Shown piece after piece: positions 37,314 through 47,016 of a stretch of DNA of 64,000 bases. The translations under genes were made by a program, and so were the position numbers. How positions within the stretch are numbered: position 1 is the stretch's first letter; each line of letters begins with the position of its first letter. This DNA is from Hyphomonadaceae bacterium (lineage in GTDB: Bacteria > Pseudomonadota > Alphaproteobacteria > Caulobacterales > Aquidulcibacteraceae): NCBI GenBank assembly GCA_022841905.1, contig JALHQO010000009.1:62001-126000 (forward strand), written 5' to 3'. The notes beneath the pieces were generated by a model. The model was not told the origin of the DNA. It searched no databases and saw nothing but the letters and a program-made list of their open reading frames with translations.

Positions 37314-37885
37314 GCGGCGCGCACGGCGTCGTCAATCTGATCCACGGTATCAACGTCATGAGCGAGAGCCGCTGTGTGCACATGCGCGACGGTGAGATGG
37401 CGCTTCTCGGCCTCCCAGGCGTGGCGCTGAGCGCTGCCTATGCCGAAATGGTTGAACTCCGCCTCCGTCGCTGGAAAGATCAAGGCGTTGGTGCCCTGCC
37501 CTGGTGCATCAGCAGCGATCACGACCTCAGCTTTCGCGTTTAAGAGCGCGCGGATATCGGCGGGCTGGATCAAGGGCAGGTCGGACGCGACAACCACGAC
37601 CCGCGAGACGCCGCGCTCAACCAAGGTTGCGCGCGCGAACTCTATGGCGTCGTTGTGATCTAGCGGCTGCTCCAAGATCGTGACGCCCGCTGGCGCACGC
37701 AACGCTGCGCGCGCGCGCGTGATTACGACGACCGGCAGCCCAAGCGCCGCGCCGCGCACAGCACGTAGAACATTTGCCAACATGCGTTCGCTCAGCACAT
37801 CGACCGCCGCGGCGGGCATGGCGGCGCGCAGGCGTGTCTTGCCGAAACGTTGGCCACGGAATGGGATGATGAAGCCGGCGGTCAC
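37286..37885 (-). CDS. cofC: 2-phospho-L-lactate (or 3-phosphoglycerate) guanylyltransferase CofC
   Basis: IIPFRGQRFGKTRL, VVVASDLPLIQPADIRALL, GTNALIFPA, GIGSAQRHAWEAEKRHL. Confidence 0.92.
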   Translation of the reverse strand: MTAGFIIPFRGQRFGKTRLRAAMPAAAVDVLSERMLANVLRAVRGAALGLPVVVITRARAALRAPAGVTILEQPLDHNDAIEFARATLVERGVSRVVVVASDLPLIQPADIRALLNAKAEVVIAADAPGQGTNALIFPATEAEFNHFGIGSAQRHAWEAEKRHLTVAHVHTAALAHDVDTVDQIDDAVRAACMPAWSRD

Positions 37886-40356
37886 AGGGGTGTCCTTGCC
37901 CGGCGTCGCTGCTGCGAGACAGGGGTTAGCACGATCTCTGCGAGGTCGGGCGCAATCGACGCCGTGTCGTAACGTTCTTGTAGTGCGGATTGATAAAGGG
38001 TGGTGCGCATGCGGGGAGAACGGCCCGCATCACGAATAAGCGATTCCAGCGACTGTGGATTCAGCTCTTGGCCGTGCGTGCTGCCGGCAGCGCGGGTGAT
38101 GCTTTCATTCATCAGCGAGCCGCCCAGATCATTGGCGCCCGCCGAAAGCGCCGCCCTGGCCCCTTCTGGGCCCATCTTCACCCACGATGTCTGAATGTTC
38201 GGGATAAGCGGGTGGAGCACGATACGCGCGACCGCGTGCATCAGAAGCGCTTCGCGAAAGGTCGGGCCCGGGCGACTTTTGCCGCGATGATAGATCGGCG
38301 CTTCAGCAGCGACGAACGGGAGTGGCACGAATTCAGTGAAGCCGCCCGTCTCGCTTTGCAGTGCGCGCAGCGCCAACAAGTGCGCCGCCCAGTGATCGTA
38401 GCCGTCCACATGGCCGAACATGATCGTGGAGGTCGTCGGCAGACCTGTGACGTGTGCTTGGCGCATGACGTTTAGCCACTCGTTGGCGCTAAGCTTGTCG
38501 GGACAGATGCGGGCGCGAACGTCGTCGCAAAGAATCTCCGCGGCCGTGCCGGGAAGACTGCCGAGACCTTCTGATTTGAGCGCCGAAAGATACTCGCACA
38601 GCGAAACACCGAGCGTTTGAGCGCCGTGAGTGATCTCGAGCGGCGAGAAGGCGTGCACATGGATGCCGGGTGCGCCGCGTTTGGCGGCGCGGACGATCTC
38701 GATATAGGTCTCGCCGGTGAAATCGGGATGGATTCCGCCTTGCAGGCAGACTTCAGTGGCGCCGCGGCGCCACGCCTCCGCCGTACGGCGCGTGATTTCG
38801 TCGAATTCGATATTATACGGCGTCTCACGGCGGCCATCGGCGACAGGGCTCTTCGAGAATGCGCAGAAGCCACATTTGTAGGTGCAGACATTCGTGTAGT
38901 TGATGTTGCGGTTGACAACGTAGCTGACCACGTCGCCACACATTTCGCGACGCATCGCATCGGCAGTTGCGCAGATTGCGGCGGCGTCCCCGCCCCGGGC
39001 GTTAAACAGCGTAGCGATCTCGCCGCGAGCTTCACTCGGATTGTCGCGCGCCTTGCACAGCAGCGTGGCGATGTCAGCGTTGATCCCGAGCGCCGGCCGG
39101 CGCTTGAAGGTCGGCGCGGTCTTGGAGACACCGGCGCGCCATTCGTCGTCGCGCACGAGGCCGTGACCATCGACGCGTTCGAGCACAGCGCGCTGCAAGC
39201 CCGGATCGACCCACTGTTCCAAGGTGCGCACATATGCTGGGTAGAGCGCGAGCCGCTCCGTGAGGCGCCAGCCATCCTGCGCTAGTTGCGCTTTAAGTTC
39301 GGCGACATGCGGCCATGGCGCCTCGGGGTTCACGAAGTCGGGCGTCAGCGGCGAGATGCCGCCCAGATCATTCGCGCCGGCGCTGAGCACCTGCGCGATC
39401 GCGTCGCGGCTCAAATTGGGCGGCGATTGGATATTCATCGCCGGACCAAGGATCATGCGCGCAGCGGCTATCGTCCAGCGCAAGTCTGCGAGATCGGGCT
39501 CGGGCGCATCGGCCATGCGCGTACCGGCCTTGGCGCGGAAGGGCTGTACGATGACTTCTTGAATGTGGCCCCACGTCTCGTGGCTACGCTTGATGGCGAC
39601 GAGTGCTTCCAAACGTTCGCGACGGGTTTCGCCGATGCCGATGAGGATGCCGGTCGTATAGGGAATGCGTAGCCGTCCGGCTGCGTCGAGCGTTTCAAGG
39701 CGGACGCTAGGACGTTTGTCGGGACAGCCAAAATGCGGGCCGCCGCGCTCGCACAGGCGTTCGGACACCGACTCCAACATCATGCCCATTGAGATAGAGG
39801 CGGTGCGCAAGCTGTGAAGCTCGCCCTCCGTCATGACGCCCGCATTGAGATGCGGCAGCAGGCCGGCTTCCTTGAACACAAGGCGCGCCAGATGGCCGAC
39901 ATAATCAAGCGTCGAGGGAAAGCCCATGTCGCGCAGGGCCTTGGCAGCTTGCGGCCAGCGATCCTCCGGCTTGTCGCCGAGCGTGAACAGCGCTTCGTCG
40001 CACGCGAGCGCGCGCCCCTTGCGCGCGACGTCGAGCACTTCATCCGGCGTCATGAAGGCGGGTGCGCCGGCTTGGGGAGACTCCGCAAAGACACAGTACC
40101 GACACGTGTTGCGGCACAGATGCGTGATTGGTAGAAAGACTTTACGCGAATAAGTGACGAGTTGGCCATGCGCCGCGAGTGTCGCTTGGCGCGCGCGCTC
40201 GATTAATCCGACTGCGTCTTCGGCGCAGATCGCGTCGACCTGCGCCCGCTCGTCATCGTTCAACTCAAACGAAGGGCCCGTCTGCTGCATGGGCTCATAT
40301 CTTTCCGGCAGTGGCGCCGAGGCCGGTGACGCGTACGCCGGCTTCGTTGCAGCCAT
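37882..40356 (-). CDS. fbiC: FO synthase, fused CofG-CofH (FbiC)
   Basis: Two radical SAM motifs: CRNTCRYCVFAES and CTYKCGFCAFSK; NIQSPPNLS and NIQTSWVKMG motifs. Confidence 0.96.
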   Translation of the reverse strand: MAATKPAYASPASAPLPERYEPMQQTGPSFELNDDERAQVDAICAEDAVGLIERARQATLAAHGQLVTYSRKVFLPITHLCRNTCRYCVFAESPQAGAPAFMTPDEVLDVARKGRALACDEALFTLGDKPEDRWPQAAKALRDMGFPSTLDYVGHLARLVFKEAGLLPHLNAGVMTEGELHSLRTASISMGMMLESVSERLCERGGPHFGCPDKRPSVRLETLDAAGRLRIPYTTGILIGIGETRRERLEALVAIKRSHETWGHIQEVIVQPFRAKAGTRMADAPEPDLADLRWTIAAARMILGPAMNIQSPPNLSRDAIAQVLSAGANDLGGISPLTPDFVNPEAPWPHVAELKAQLAQDGWRLTERLALYPAYVRTLEQWVDPGLQRAVLERVDGHGLVRDDEWRAGVSKTAPTFKRRPALGINADIATLLCKARDNPSEARGEIATLFNARGGDAAAICATADAMRREMCGDVVSYVVNRNINYTNVCTYKCGFCAFSKSPVADGRRETPYNIEFDEITRRTAEAWRRGATEVCLQGGIHPDFTGETYIEIVRAAKRGAPGIHVHAFSPLEITHGAQTLGVSLCEYLSALKSEGLGSLPGTAAEILCDDVRARICPDKLSANEWLNVMRQAHVTGLPTTSTIMFGHVDGYDHWAAHLLALRALQSETGGFTEFVPLPFVAAEAPIYHRGKSRPGPTFREALLMHAVARIVLHPLIPNIQTSWVKMGPEGARAALSAGANDLGGSLMNESITRAAGSTHGQELNPQSLESLIRDAGRSPRMRTTLYQSALQERYDTASIAPDLAEIVLTPVSQQRRRARTPL

Positions 40357-41002
40357 AGTGGCGATTGATGAAGATCAGCAGTGAGGTCATCGCTTCGGCG
40401 GCGACGGAGTTTGCGAGAGGGCCGGCAATCACGCCGCGCATTCCAGCGGCCTCGACGAGAGGAACGACGGCTTCGCGCGCCTCCGCATCGTCGCCGCAGA
40501 TGAGCACGTCGCAGTCGATAGCGTGTTCGAGATCGTAGAGGTGCTTCGCTCCCACATTCTGAAATGCGGAGACCACCCGCACCTGCTCGCCCAAGAGCCC
40601 CTGCGCCCGAAGCCCGGCAGAGCCCTCCGCCGGCATTTGCACGCGCGACACTTTCGGCGGAACCAGCGGCGCCGTGCAATCCACCAACACCTTGCCAGCG
40701 AGTGCGTCTTTCACTTGCGACAGCACCTCATCCTGAGACTTGAATGGAACGGCCAGCACGCTCAGCGCGGCGGCGCTGGCGGCGTCGGCATAGGACATCG
40801 CCCTGATCGCGGCGCCGCTCAGCGCGCTCAATTCGATTGCCCGCGCCGCTGCACGTTCAACGTCACGCGAACCGAGGAGGACCTGGTAGCCTGCCCTCGA
40901 CCAGCGCAGCGCGAGACCGGACCCGAGCGCGCCAGTTCCACCCAGTACGGCCAATGAGGGCTTCTCGTTTGCAGCGATCGTCACATGAGTCCTTCGCGTC
41001 AA
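40295..41002 (-). CDS. npdG: NADPH-dependent F420 reductase
   Basis: LAVLGGTGALGSGLALRWSRAGYQVLLGSRDVERA; QNVGAKHLYDLEHAIDCDVLICGDDAEAREAVVPLVEAAGMRGV. Confidence 0.92.
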   Translation of the reverse strand: MTRRTHVTIAANEKPSLAVLGGTGALGSGLALRWSRAGYQVLLGSRDVERAAARAIELSALSGAAIRAMSYADAASAAALSVLAVPFKSQDEVLSQVKDALAGKVLVDCTAPLVPPKVSRVQMPAEGSAGLRAQGLLGEQVRVVSAFQNVGAKHLYDLEHAIDCDVLICGDDAEAREAVVPLVEAAGMRGVIAGPLANSVAAEAMTSLLIFINRHYGCNEAGVRVTGLGATAGKI

Positions 41003-41173
41003 GTCCAGATGCTGAGAATGATATCACTCGGCTGAAGTACTCACACCACTTCGATGCACCCCCAATTGCCCGAAATGCGGATAAAAATCTGCACCTCCTG
41101 ACGTGATGTCTCACCGGCCCGCTTGCGACTGCGGCAGCCTTTACAAGCGCTGCGCTGCACCGACTAATGACCG

Positions 41174-42355
41174 TTGAAGGATCCCGCCACGATGAATGTT
41201 CTGAACCTCCCCATTCCCGACTTCATGCAAGACGACGAGCTACGCATGTTCGAAGACAGCGTGGAGCGTTTTCTCGACGAACACGCCCCGGCGGCGAAAT
41301 TGGCGGCTTGGCGCGAAGCAGGCATGGTGCCGCGGGAAGCATGGGAGGCGGCCGGGCGCGCTGGCCTCTTATGCCTCTCCACGTCAGCTGACTATGGCGG
41401 GATCAGCGGCGACTTTCGGCACGAGGTCGTGTTCATGCGCGCGCTCGGACGCCGCGGCATTGAAGGTTGGGACGCGCCGCTCCACAACGCCATTGTCGCG
41501 CCGTACATCGAGACGTTCGGCTCCGAAGAGCAAAAACAGAGCTGGCTCCCCAAAATGGCGAGTGGAGAGCTGATCTCCGCTATCGCGATGACGGAGCCTG
41601 GCACCGGCTCGGACCTGCAAGCCATCGCGACGCGAGCCGCCAAGATAGATGGCGGCTACGTGATTAACGGCGCCAAGACGTTCATCACCAACGGCCAGAA
41701 CGCCAATATCATCATCGTCGCCTGCAAGACCGACCCGACGCTTGGAGCCAAGGGCCTTTCGCTGCTTGTCGTTGAGACGGATAAGGTCGATGGCTTCGCC
41801 CGCGGCCGCAACCTCGACAAAATCGGCCGCGACATGGCCGACACCTCCGAGCTTTTCTTCAATGAGGTATGCGTACCAGCAGAAAACCTGCTCGGCGGCG
41901 CCGAAGGGCGCGGCTTTTACCAGCTGATGGAAAAGCTGCCGCAGGAGCGGCAGATCATCGCTGTCCAATGCATGGCGGCGATCGAATACGCGCTGGCCGT
42001 AACGATCGAGCACGTGAAGGGTCGCAAGGCGTTCGGCAAGACGCTGCTGGACTTCCAAAACACGCAATTCAAGCTGGCGGAGGCCAAGACCGAGGCGACG
42101 ATCGCGCAAGTGTTCGTCGATCACTGCTCCAAGCAATTGCTCGAGGGGAAGCTCGACAGTGCGACGGCTTCGATGGCGAAGTACTGGGTATCCGAGCTTC
42201 TGTGCAAGATCGTCGATGAGTGCCTGCAGCTGCACGGCGGCTACGGCTACATGAACGAATACCCGATCGCGACCGCCTATCGCGACGCGCGTGTGAACCG
42301 CATCTATGGCGGCACCAGCGAAATCATGAAGCTGCTGATCGCGCGGACGCTCTAG
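41174..42355 (+). CDS. Acyl-CoA dehydrogenase
   Basis: AIAMTEPGTGSDLQAIATRA, ITNGQNANIIIVACKTD, LHGGYGYMNEYPIATAYRDARVNRIYGGTSEIMKLLIAR. Confidence 0.96.
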   Translation: MKDPATMNVLNLPIPDFMQDDELRMFEDSVERFLDEHAPAAKLAAWREAGMVPREAWEAAGRAGLLCLSTSADYGGISGDFRHEVVFMRALGRRGIEGWDAPLHNAIVAPYIETFGSEEQKQSWLPKMASGELISAIAMTEPGTGSDLQAIATRAAKIDGGYVINGAKTFITNGQNANIIIVACKTDPTLGAKGLSLLVVETDKVDGFARGRNLDKIGRDMADTSELFFNEVCVPAENLLGGAEGRGFYQLMEKLPQERQIIAVQCMAAIEYALAVTIEHVKGRKAFGKTLLDFQNTQFKLAEAKTEATIAQVFVDHCSKQLLEGKLDSATASMAKYWVSELLCKIVDECLQLHGGYGYMNEYPIATAYRDARVNRIYGGTSEIMKLLIARTL

Positions 42356-42358
42356 CGC

Positions 42359-43558
42359 ATGACGGACGCTGAGACACTGTCCGGCTATATAGCGCAAGCC
42401 GCCATTAAACTGCCGGGAGTAGCGGAACTTGGCGAGACGCCGGGTCCGCTCGTTGCGCTTTCGAATATGGTGGGCGAGGCACGGATCGTCGCCATCGGCG
42501 AGAGTTTTCATCACACGCACGAGCAACTGGCGCTGCGAGAGCATTTGCTCCGCCATCTCATCACGCAGGTTGGTTTCAATGCCATTCTGCTTGAGGTGCT
42601 GACCCCCGGGCCAAATCCGATCGAGGCGTTCGTGCGCGGGGGCGCGGGCGACGCCGAGAGCGCGCTGATCGCGGCCGGGGCGCGGATGTGGCGCAATCAA
42701 GAAGCCGCTTCGCTCGTACGATGGGTGCGGACGCACAACGATGCGAACGCAAATGCAACGGTGTCGGTACGGGGCCTGGATGTGCTGGCGGTCGGACCCT
42801 TGATGCGGGCCGTGTCGGCGCAAACGCGGCCGGCGGACATGGAGCGCATCGAGGCGTGGAGTTACGGCTTCGACGTGGACGGGCGGTCGGATCAGGCATC
42901 CTACAACCAGCTCGCCGAGCATGAGCGGGCGGCGCTGCATAGAGTTTATGACGAAGCGCTCGAGACTCTGACGGAGAGCGATGCCCTGTATGAAGCCGCG
43001 TTGACGGTGCGCAATGCGCTGAAAATGCTCCAGGCCGGCGCCAGTGGATGGACGAAAGGCTTTGCTCTGCGTGATCGCGCTATGGCCGAAGCGGCCATCC
43101 GCTTCATCGACCGCACCGACGCCAAGGTCATCGTCCTATCGCACAACACACACATCGCGGCGCGCGCGTCCTCCACCTCGCCGACGCACCTGCCCATGGG
43201 CGCGTTTCTTCGTGCGCGGTATGGCGACAACTATTTTGTGCTGGGCGCCGCGTTCGGGCGGGCGATGTTTGATCCGCCGATCTACGGCGTGGGCGCGCTT
43301 GATGGCGAACCGAATTCAGCGGATCAGGCCATCGCCGCGCTAGGTTGTCACGCCGCGTTGGTCGATCTGCGAGAAGCCAGCCAAGCCCAACCGCTGCGCC
43401 TGCAGGGCGTTGGCATCGGGCCACTGCCTTACATGGAGTATCCCGCGCTCAACGCTTTCGACGCTTTGGCGTACGTCGATGTGCTCACCAACGCCCGCCA
43501 ACTTGTTGATACCGAACTTAGCCTCGACGCAAAGGCCGTTGACGCGACGCGGCGTTAG
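42359..43558 (+). CDS. Erythromycin esterase (EreA-like) family protein
   Basis: ARIVAIGESFHHTHEQLALREHLLRHLITQVGFNAILLE, VIVLSHNTHIAA, PMGAFLRARYGDNYFVLGAAFG. Confidence 0.85.
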   Translation: MTDAETLSGYIAQAAIKLPGVAELGETPGPLVALSNMVGEARIVAIGESFHHTHEQLALREHLLRHLITQVGFNAILLEVLTPGPNPIEAFVRGGAGDAESALIAAGARMWRNQEAASLVRWVRTHNDANANATVSVRGLDVLAVGPLMRAVSAQTRPADMERIEAWSYGFDVDGRSDQASYNQLAEHERAALHRVYDEALETLTESDALYEAALTVRNALKMLQAGASGWTKGFALRDRAMAEAAIRFIDRTDAKVIVLSHNTHIAARASSTSPTHLPMGAFLRARYGDNYFVLGAAFGRAMFDPPIYGVGALDGEPNSADQAIAALGCHAALVDLREASQAQPLRLQGVGIGPLPYMEYPALNAFDALAYVDVLTNARQLVDTELSLDAKAVDATRR

Positions 43559-44409
43559 TTGGCCGAATACACCGTCGGAAAGTTTGGATGGTTGAACAGC
43601 TCGTTCGGCACGAGGCCAAGGCCATCGGTGTTGAAGTTCATCGCGCCTGTGTAGCGGCAAGTCGCCGACATGCGATAGCTCGACATGGCCCAACGCACGC
43701 GATCGGTGACGTTTTCGCCGGAATAGTGCCACGTCATGGCATGGTGGAAGACAACGCCGCCTTTGGGCACGGCGTGCAACTGGCTCACATGATACTCTTC
43801 AAACAGCTCCGGGAAGAGCTTGGTGGCGTCTTCGCCGAAGCCATCGCGGATGCCAGGCATCGAGCGGTGCGAGCCGATCAGGTGTTGCATCGGCCCCATG
43901 TCCTCGGTCACATCAACAAGTGCGATCCAGGTTTGCGCGGCTTGCGCGCGATCGATCGGCAGCCAGGGAAAATCTTGGTGCCAAGGAAAGCTACGGCCAC
44001 GGCCTGAGGCGCCGGGCATTTTCGCGTGCAGCGTTTCGGTGAGGATCTTCACCTCCTTGACCTTGAGCAACTTAGCGACCGCTTCGCCAAATTTGCGTTG
44101 CGTCACGTAGTTGAACATCCAGGGGTCTTCTTGGCGAATGGCGAAGAACCATTTCGGCTTCTTCGACGCTTCGTCGATCGCCTTGCGGAAAGCTTCCTGC
44201 TCAGCGGGATCGGACGGCCATTCCTTCCAGCGCAGGCCGGTCCAGTTGGTGAAGTGATCGACGACCCGGTCGCAAAGTTCGGGCGCAACGAAATCATTGA
44301 TCTGGACGAAGCCATCGCGCCAGAATTGCCGAACATGCTCTGCAGTTACATCGCCGATGTATTGCGAGAGGTCCTCGTAAACCCGTTCCAGTTTTTCAGC
44401 TGCGCTCAC
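43555..44409 (-). CDS. Phytanoyl-CoA dioxygenase (PhyH) family protein
   Basis: FWRDGFVQINDFVAPELCDRVVDHF, FPWHQDFPWLP, VVFHHAMTWHYSGENVTDRVRWAMSSYRM. Likely GTG start at 44409; ORF opens at 44523. Confidence 0.9.
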   Translation of the reverse strand: MSAAEKLERVYEDLSQYIGDVTAEHVRQFWRDGFVQINDFVAPELCDRVVDHFTNWTGLRWKEWPSDPAEQEAFRKAIDEASKKPKWFFAIRQEDPWMFNYVTQRKFGEAVAKLLKVKEVKILTETLHAKMPGASGRGRSFPWHQDFPWLPIDRAQAAQTWIALVDVTEDMGPMQHLIGSHRSMPGIRDGFGEDATKLFPELFEEYHVSQLHAVPKGGVVFHHAMTWHYSGENVTDRVRWAMSSYRMSATCRYTGAMNFNTDGLGLVPNELFNHPNFPTVYSAN

Positions 44410-44528
44410 GACAACCTCCTGATGGTGTTTGCTCCGGCCGCCGAGGCGCCGGTTGTTGTTGTCCGTCACTCTATGCCGATGGCGCGTCCCACAAACATCG
44501 CCGCCATTCTTCGATATCCACATGGTGG

Positions 44529-45278
44529 CTACAAGCTCATGCCTCCATCGACGATCAGCGTTTGGCCCGTCACGTACGCCGCGCGTGATGACGCGAGGAA
44601 GGCCACCGCTTCTGCCACGTCCTCAGCGTCGCCGTAGCGGCGGAGCGGTACGCGCTTTTTTTGTTCCTGCCAAAACTCTGCTGGTTGCGTTTGCTCCATG
44701 ACCGCGCGGCCCAGGCCGGCGTCGATCACGCCGGGCGCCACCGAATTGGCGCGCAGCCCAAAGCGTCCCTCCTCTTTGGCGACGGCGCGCGTTAGCATCT
44801 CGATGGCGGCTTTCGGCACGCCAGAAATCGCATCGCCCGGCGGGAACCAATAATTGGCAAAGGATACAACGCTCACGAGCGCACCGCCGCCGCGGGTGCG
44901 AAACACCGGCAATGCAAGGCGCACAAGTCGCGTGAAACCACGCAGCTCAATGTCGATCGAGTTGTCCCATGTCGCTTGCGACATCCGGGAAACGAATGGC
45001 TGAAGGATGTTCGCTCCGGCAGTGAAGACAAGACCCTTCAGACCACCGAGCGCTTCCGCGCCAGCGATCGCAGCTTCAACATCCTCGTCCTCGCGGATGT
45101 CTGCACGCAGGGCGCGCACCTCGCCGCGTTTGGAAAGTTCGTCGCGCAATTGCGAGGCGGCGCCAGCGTTGCTGTGATAGGTAAGGATCAGCGCGCTCCA
45201 GTCGTCGAGCAAGCGGCGGCAGATGCTCTGGCCGAGCCCGCCGCTCCCACCCACGACCAGGATCGCGCCCTCTTGCAT
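44529..45278 (-). CDS. SDR family oxidoreductase
   Basis: ILVVGGSGGLGQSICRRL, YITGQTLIVDGGMS; GxxxGxG motif. Confidence 0.93.
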   Translation of the reverse strand: MQEGAILVVGGSGGLGQSICRRLLDDWSALILTYHSNAGAASQLRDELSKRGEVRALRADIREDEDVEAAIAGAEALGGLKGLVFTAGANILQPFVSRMSQATWDNSIDIELRGFTRLVRLALPVFRTRGGGALVSVVSFANYWFPPGDAISGVPKAAIEMLTRAVAKEEGRFGLRANSVAPGVIDAGLGRAVMEQTQPAEFWQEQKKRVPLRRYGDAEDVAEAVAFLASSRAAYVTGQTLIVDGGMSL

Positions 45279-45282
45279 CGCG

Positions 45283-45984
45283 CTAGCGCTTAGCGCCGGG
45301 CAGCGTTTGCTTTGCGGTCATTTCCGGTTTCCAGTCGCCGCCGCCGCCGTGCCACTCACTCTCAGTCGAGAGCGTGCGCGCTTGGGCGATGAGCTCATCG
45401 ACCTCTTCTTCAGTCAGCGTCCCGGTCTTGAACGTTTCCATCATGCGCATGATCCAGGTCAGCCACATGATGAAACCAGTATATTCCACTAAGCCGCGCG
45501 TCCCCAGACGCTTTTCCATGCGCTTGTAGATCGCATCCGTGACTTTGCCTTTGATGACTTGGCGGATGTACTTCGCCAACAACAACTCATCCTCGGTGAG
45601 CAGATCGTCACGGCGGGCGCGGAGCGCATCCACTGCTTCAATGCGCACGCCCGATTTCACGGCGTCGATAATGTGGACGTTCTGAACGACGTTGGATTTG
45701 TATTCCGCCGCCAGCACCTGATCGACAAACTCACGGTCCGCGTGAGAGTAAGAGCCGGGCGTGTTGCCGACCTCTCGGAACATCGCGCCCATTTGCGACG
45801 CCAGCGCGCACATGGGTGGGCTGTTGAGCAGCGCCCCGAAGTACGTGCCGACTTCGAAGTGTTCTTCCGGCGGCGCATCACCGGCCTGATACCAGGCGCG
45901 GAAGCGCTTTACGACGGTATCGTAGGCCGGTTGCTCATCGGCGGGGATCGTTTCCCGGCGCGGTTGCTTCGGCGGACGGCTCAT
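45283..45984 (-). CDS. Carboxymuconolactone decarboxylase-like/AhpD-like family protein
   Basis: LLNSPPMCALASQMGAMFREVGNTPGSYSHADREFVDQVLAAEYKSNVVQNVHIIDAVKSGV. Confidence 0.65.
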   Translation of the reverse strand: MSRPPKQPRRETIPADEQPAYDTVVKRFRAWYQAGDAPPEEHFEVGTYFGALLNSPPMCALASQMGAMFREVGNTPGSYSHADREFVDQVLAAEYKSNVVQNVHIIDAVKSGVRIEAVDALRARRDDLLTEDELLLAKYIRQVIKGKVTDAIYKRMEKRLGTRGLVEYTGFIMWLTWIMRMMETFKTGTLTEEEVDELIAQARTLSTESEWHGGGGDWKPEMTAKQTLPGAKR

Positions 45985-46008
45985 CCAGGCTTCTCCTTAG
46001 ATCCTAAT

Positions 46009-47016
46009 TTATGTGTTCTGTTGCACGGCTGCGTTCGCAACGCCCGGCGTTTCGCCAAACGCACGCGTCACGGGAATGATCTCTTGGCCAAACCAATCGA
46101 GGCGCGCGAGGTACTCCTCGAACGACCGCGATGGCATAAGCTTGCCACGCTCAGCGTAGGAATTGAGCGGCGTCGTCGTCACGTTGATCTTGCAGTCGCC
46201 AAGAAAGCGCGCGCGCTCGATGATCGCGGCGTCGCCAATTGGGAACTCGGGCGCCACCGTCTCCTTGTGCGACACCGGATCGTGCGTCGGATCGACGAAA
46301 TAGCAGAAGATATCAAGCGGACGCGTCTCGGCGCCCGGCTGCGCGCGGATATAGTCGACGGCGGCCGGAATGTCGGCGGCGGCAGTCGCGTAGGACATCC
46401 AGCCGTCGCCATACTTCGCCATGCGGCGCAGCGCACGTTTGGCGCGGCCGCCGAACCAAAGCGGGATGCGCCCGCGGCGCGGCTTTGGCTCGAACACAAG
46501 TTCCGGCACCTTCACGAACCGGCCGTCATAGCTCGGCTTGGCCTCGCCCCAGAGCCTCAGCATGGCTTCGACGTAATCATCCGTCACGGCGTCGCGGTTT
46601 TCGTAATCGGCGCCAAGAAGACCGAACTCCCATTGCACGTAGCCGGACAAAATCACCGGCAGGCAGCGCCCGCCCGACATCCAGTCCAACGTCACAAGCG
46701 CCTTCGCCAACTCGATCGGCTGGTGACACGGCGCCACGACGAGCGGCGCCACTTGAATGGTGCGCGTCGCGCCAAGCAGCATGCCTGCGGCGGCGATGGA
46801 GTGCGGCCAGCGCGCGCCCATGTTCAGGGCGAACTCGTCAGGCGGCATCGCCATGTGCCACGGAATCACGAGATGTGAAAAGCCCAGCTTTTCCGCACGC
46901 TCAGCAATGATGCGGATATGATCTGGCGTCAGATCATTGGCCCAACCAGGTTGTCCGCCTAAGCCGGGAAACGTCGTGAGGCCTGGAATGGTGAGCGTAT
47001 ATCTCAATCTCGCCAC
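46009..47016 (-). CDS. LLM-class (luciferase-like) oxidoreductase, candidate F420-dependent
   Basis: IIAERAEKLGFSHLVIPWHM, VAPLVVAPCHQPIELAKALVTLDWMSGGRCLPVI, PRRGRIPLWFGGRAKRALRRMAKYGDGWM. Confidence 0.92.
   Translation of the reverse strand: MARLRYTLTIPGLTTFPGLGGQPGWANDLTPDHIRIIAERAEKLGFSHLVIPWHMAMPPDEFALNMGARWPHSIAAAGMLLGATRTIQVAPLVVAPCHQPIELAKALVTLDWMSGGRCLPVILSGYVQWEFGLLGADYENRDAVTDDYVEAMLRLWGEAKPSYDGRFVKVPELVFEPKPRRGRIPLWFGGRAKRALRRMAKYGDGWMSYATAAADIPAAVDYIRAQPGAETRPLDIFCYFVDPTHDPVSHKETVAPEFPIGDAAIIERARFLGDCKINVTTTPLNSYAERGKLMPSRSFEEYLARLDWFGQEIIPVTRAFGETPGVANAAVQQNT

Noticed and set aside
41384-42940. 518-aa minus-strand ORF
   Set aside because: Lies antisense to a clear acyl-CoA dehydrogenase and EreA-like gene; low-complexity Arg/His-rich translation typical of high-GC shadow frames.
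45559-46878. 439-aa plus-strand ORF
   Set aside because: Antisense to the AhpD-like and LLM oxidoreductase genes; no domain signature.
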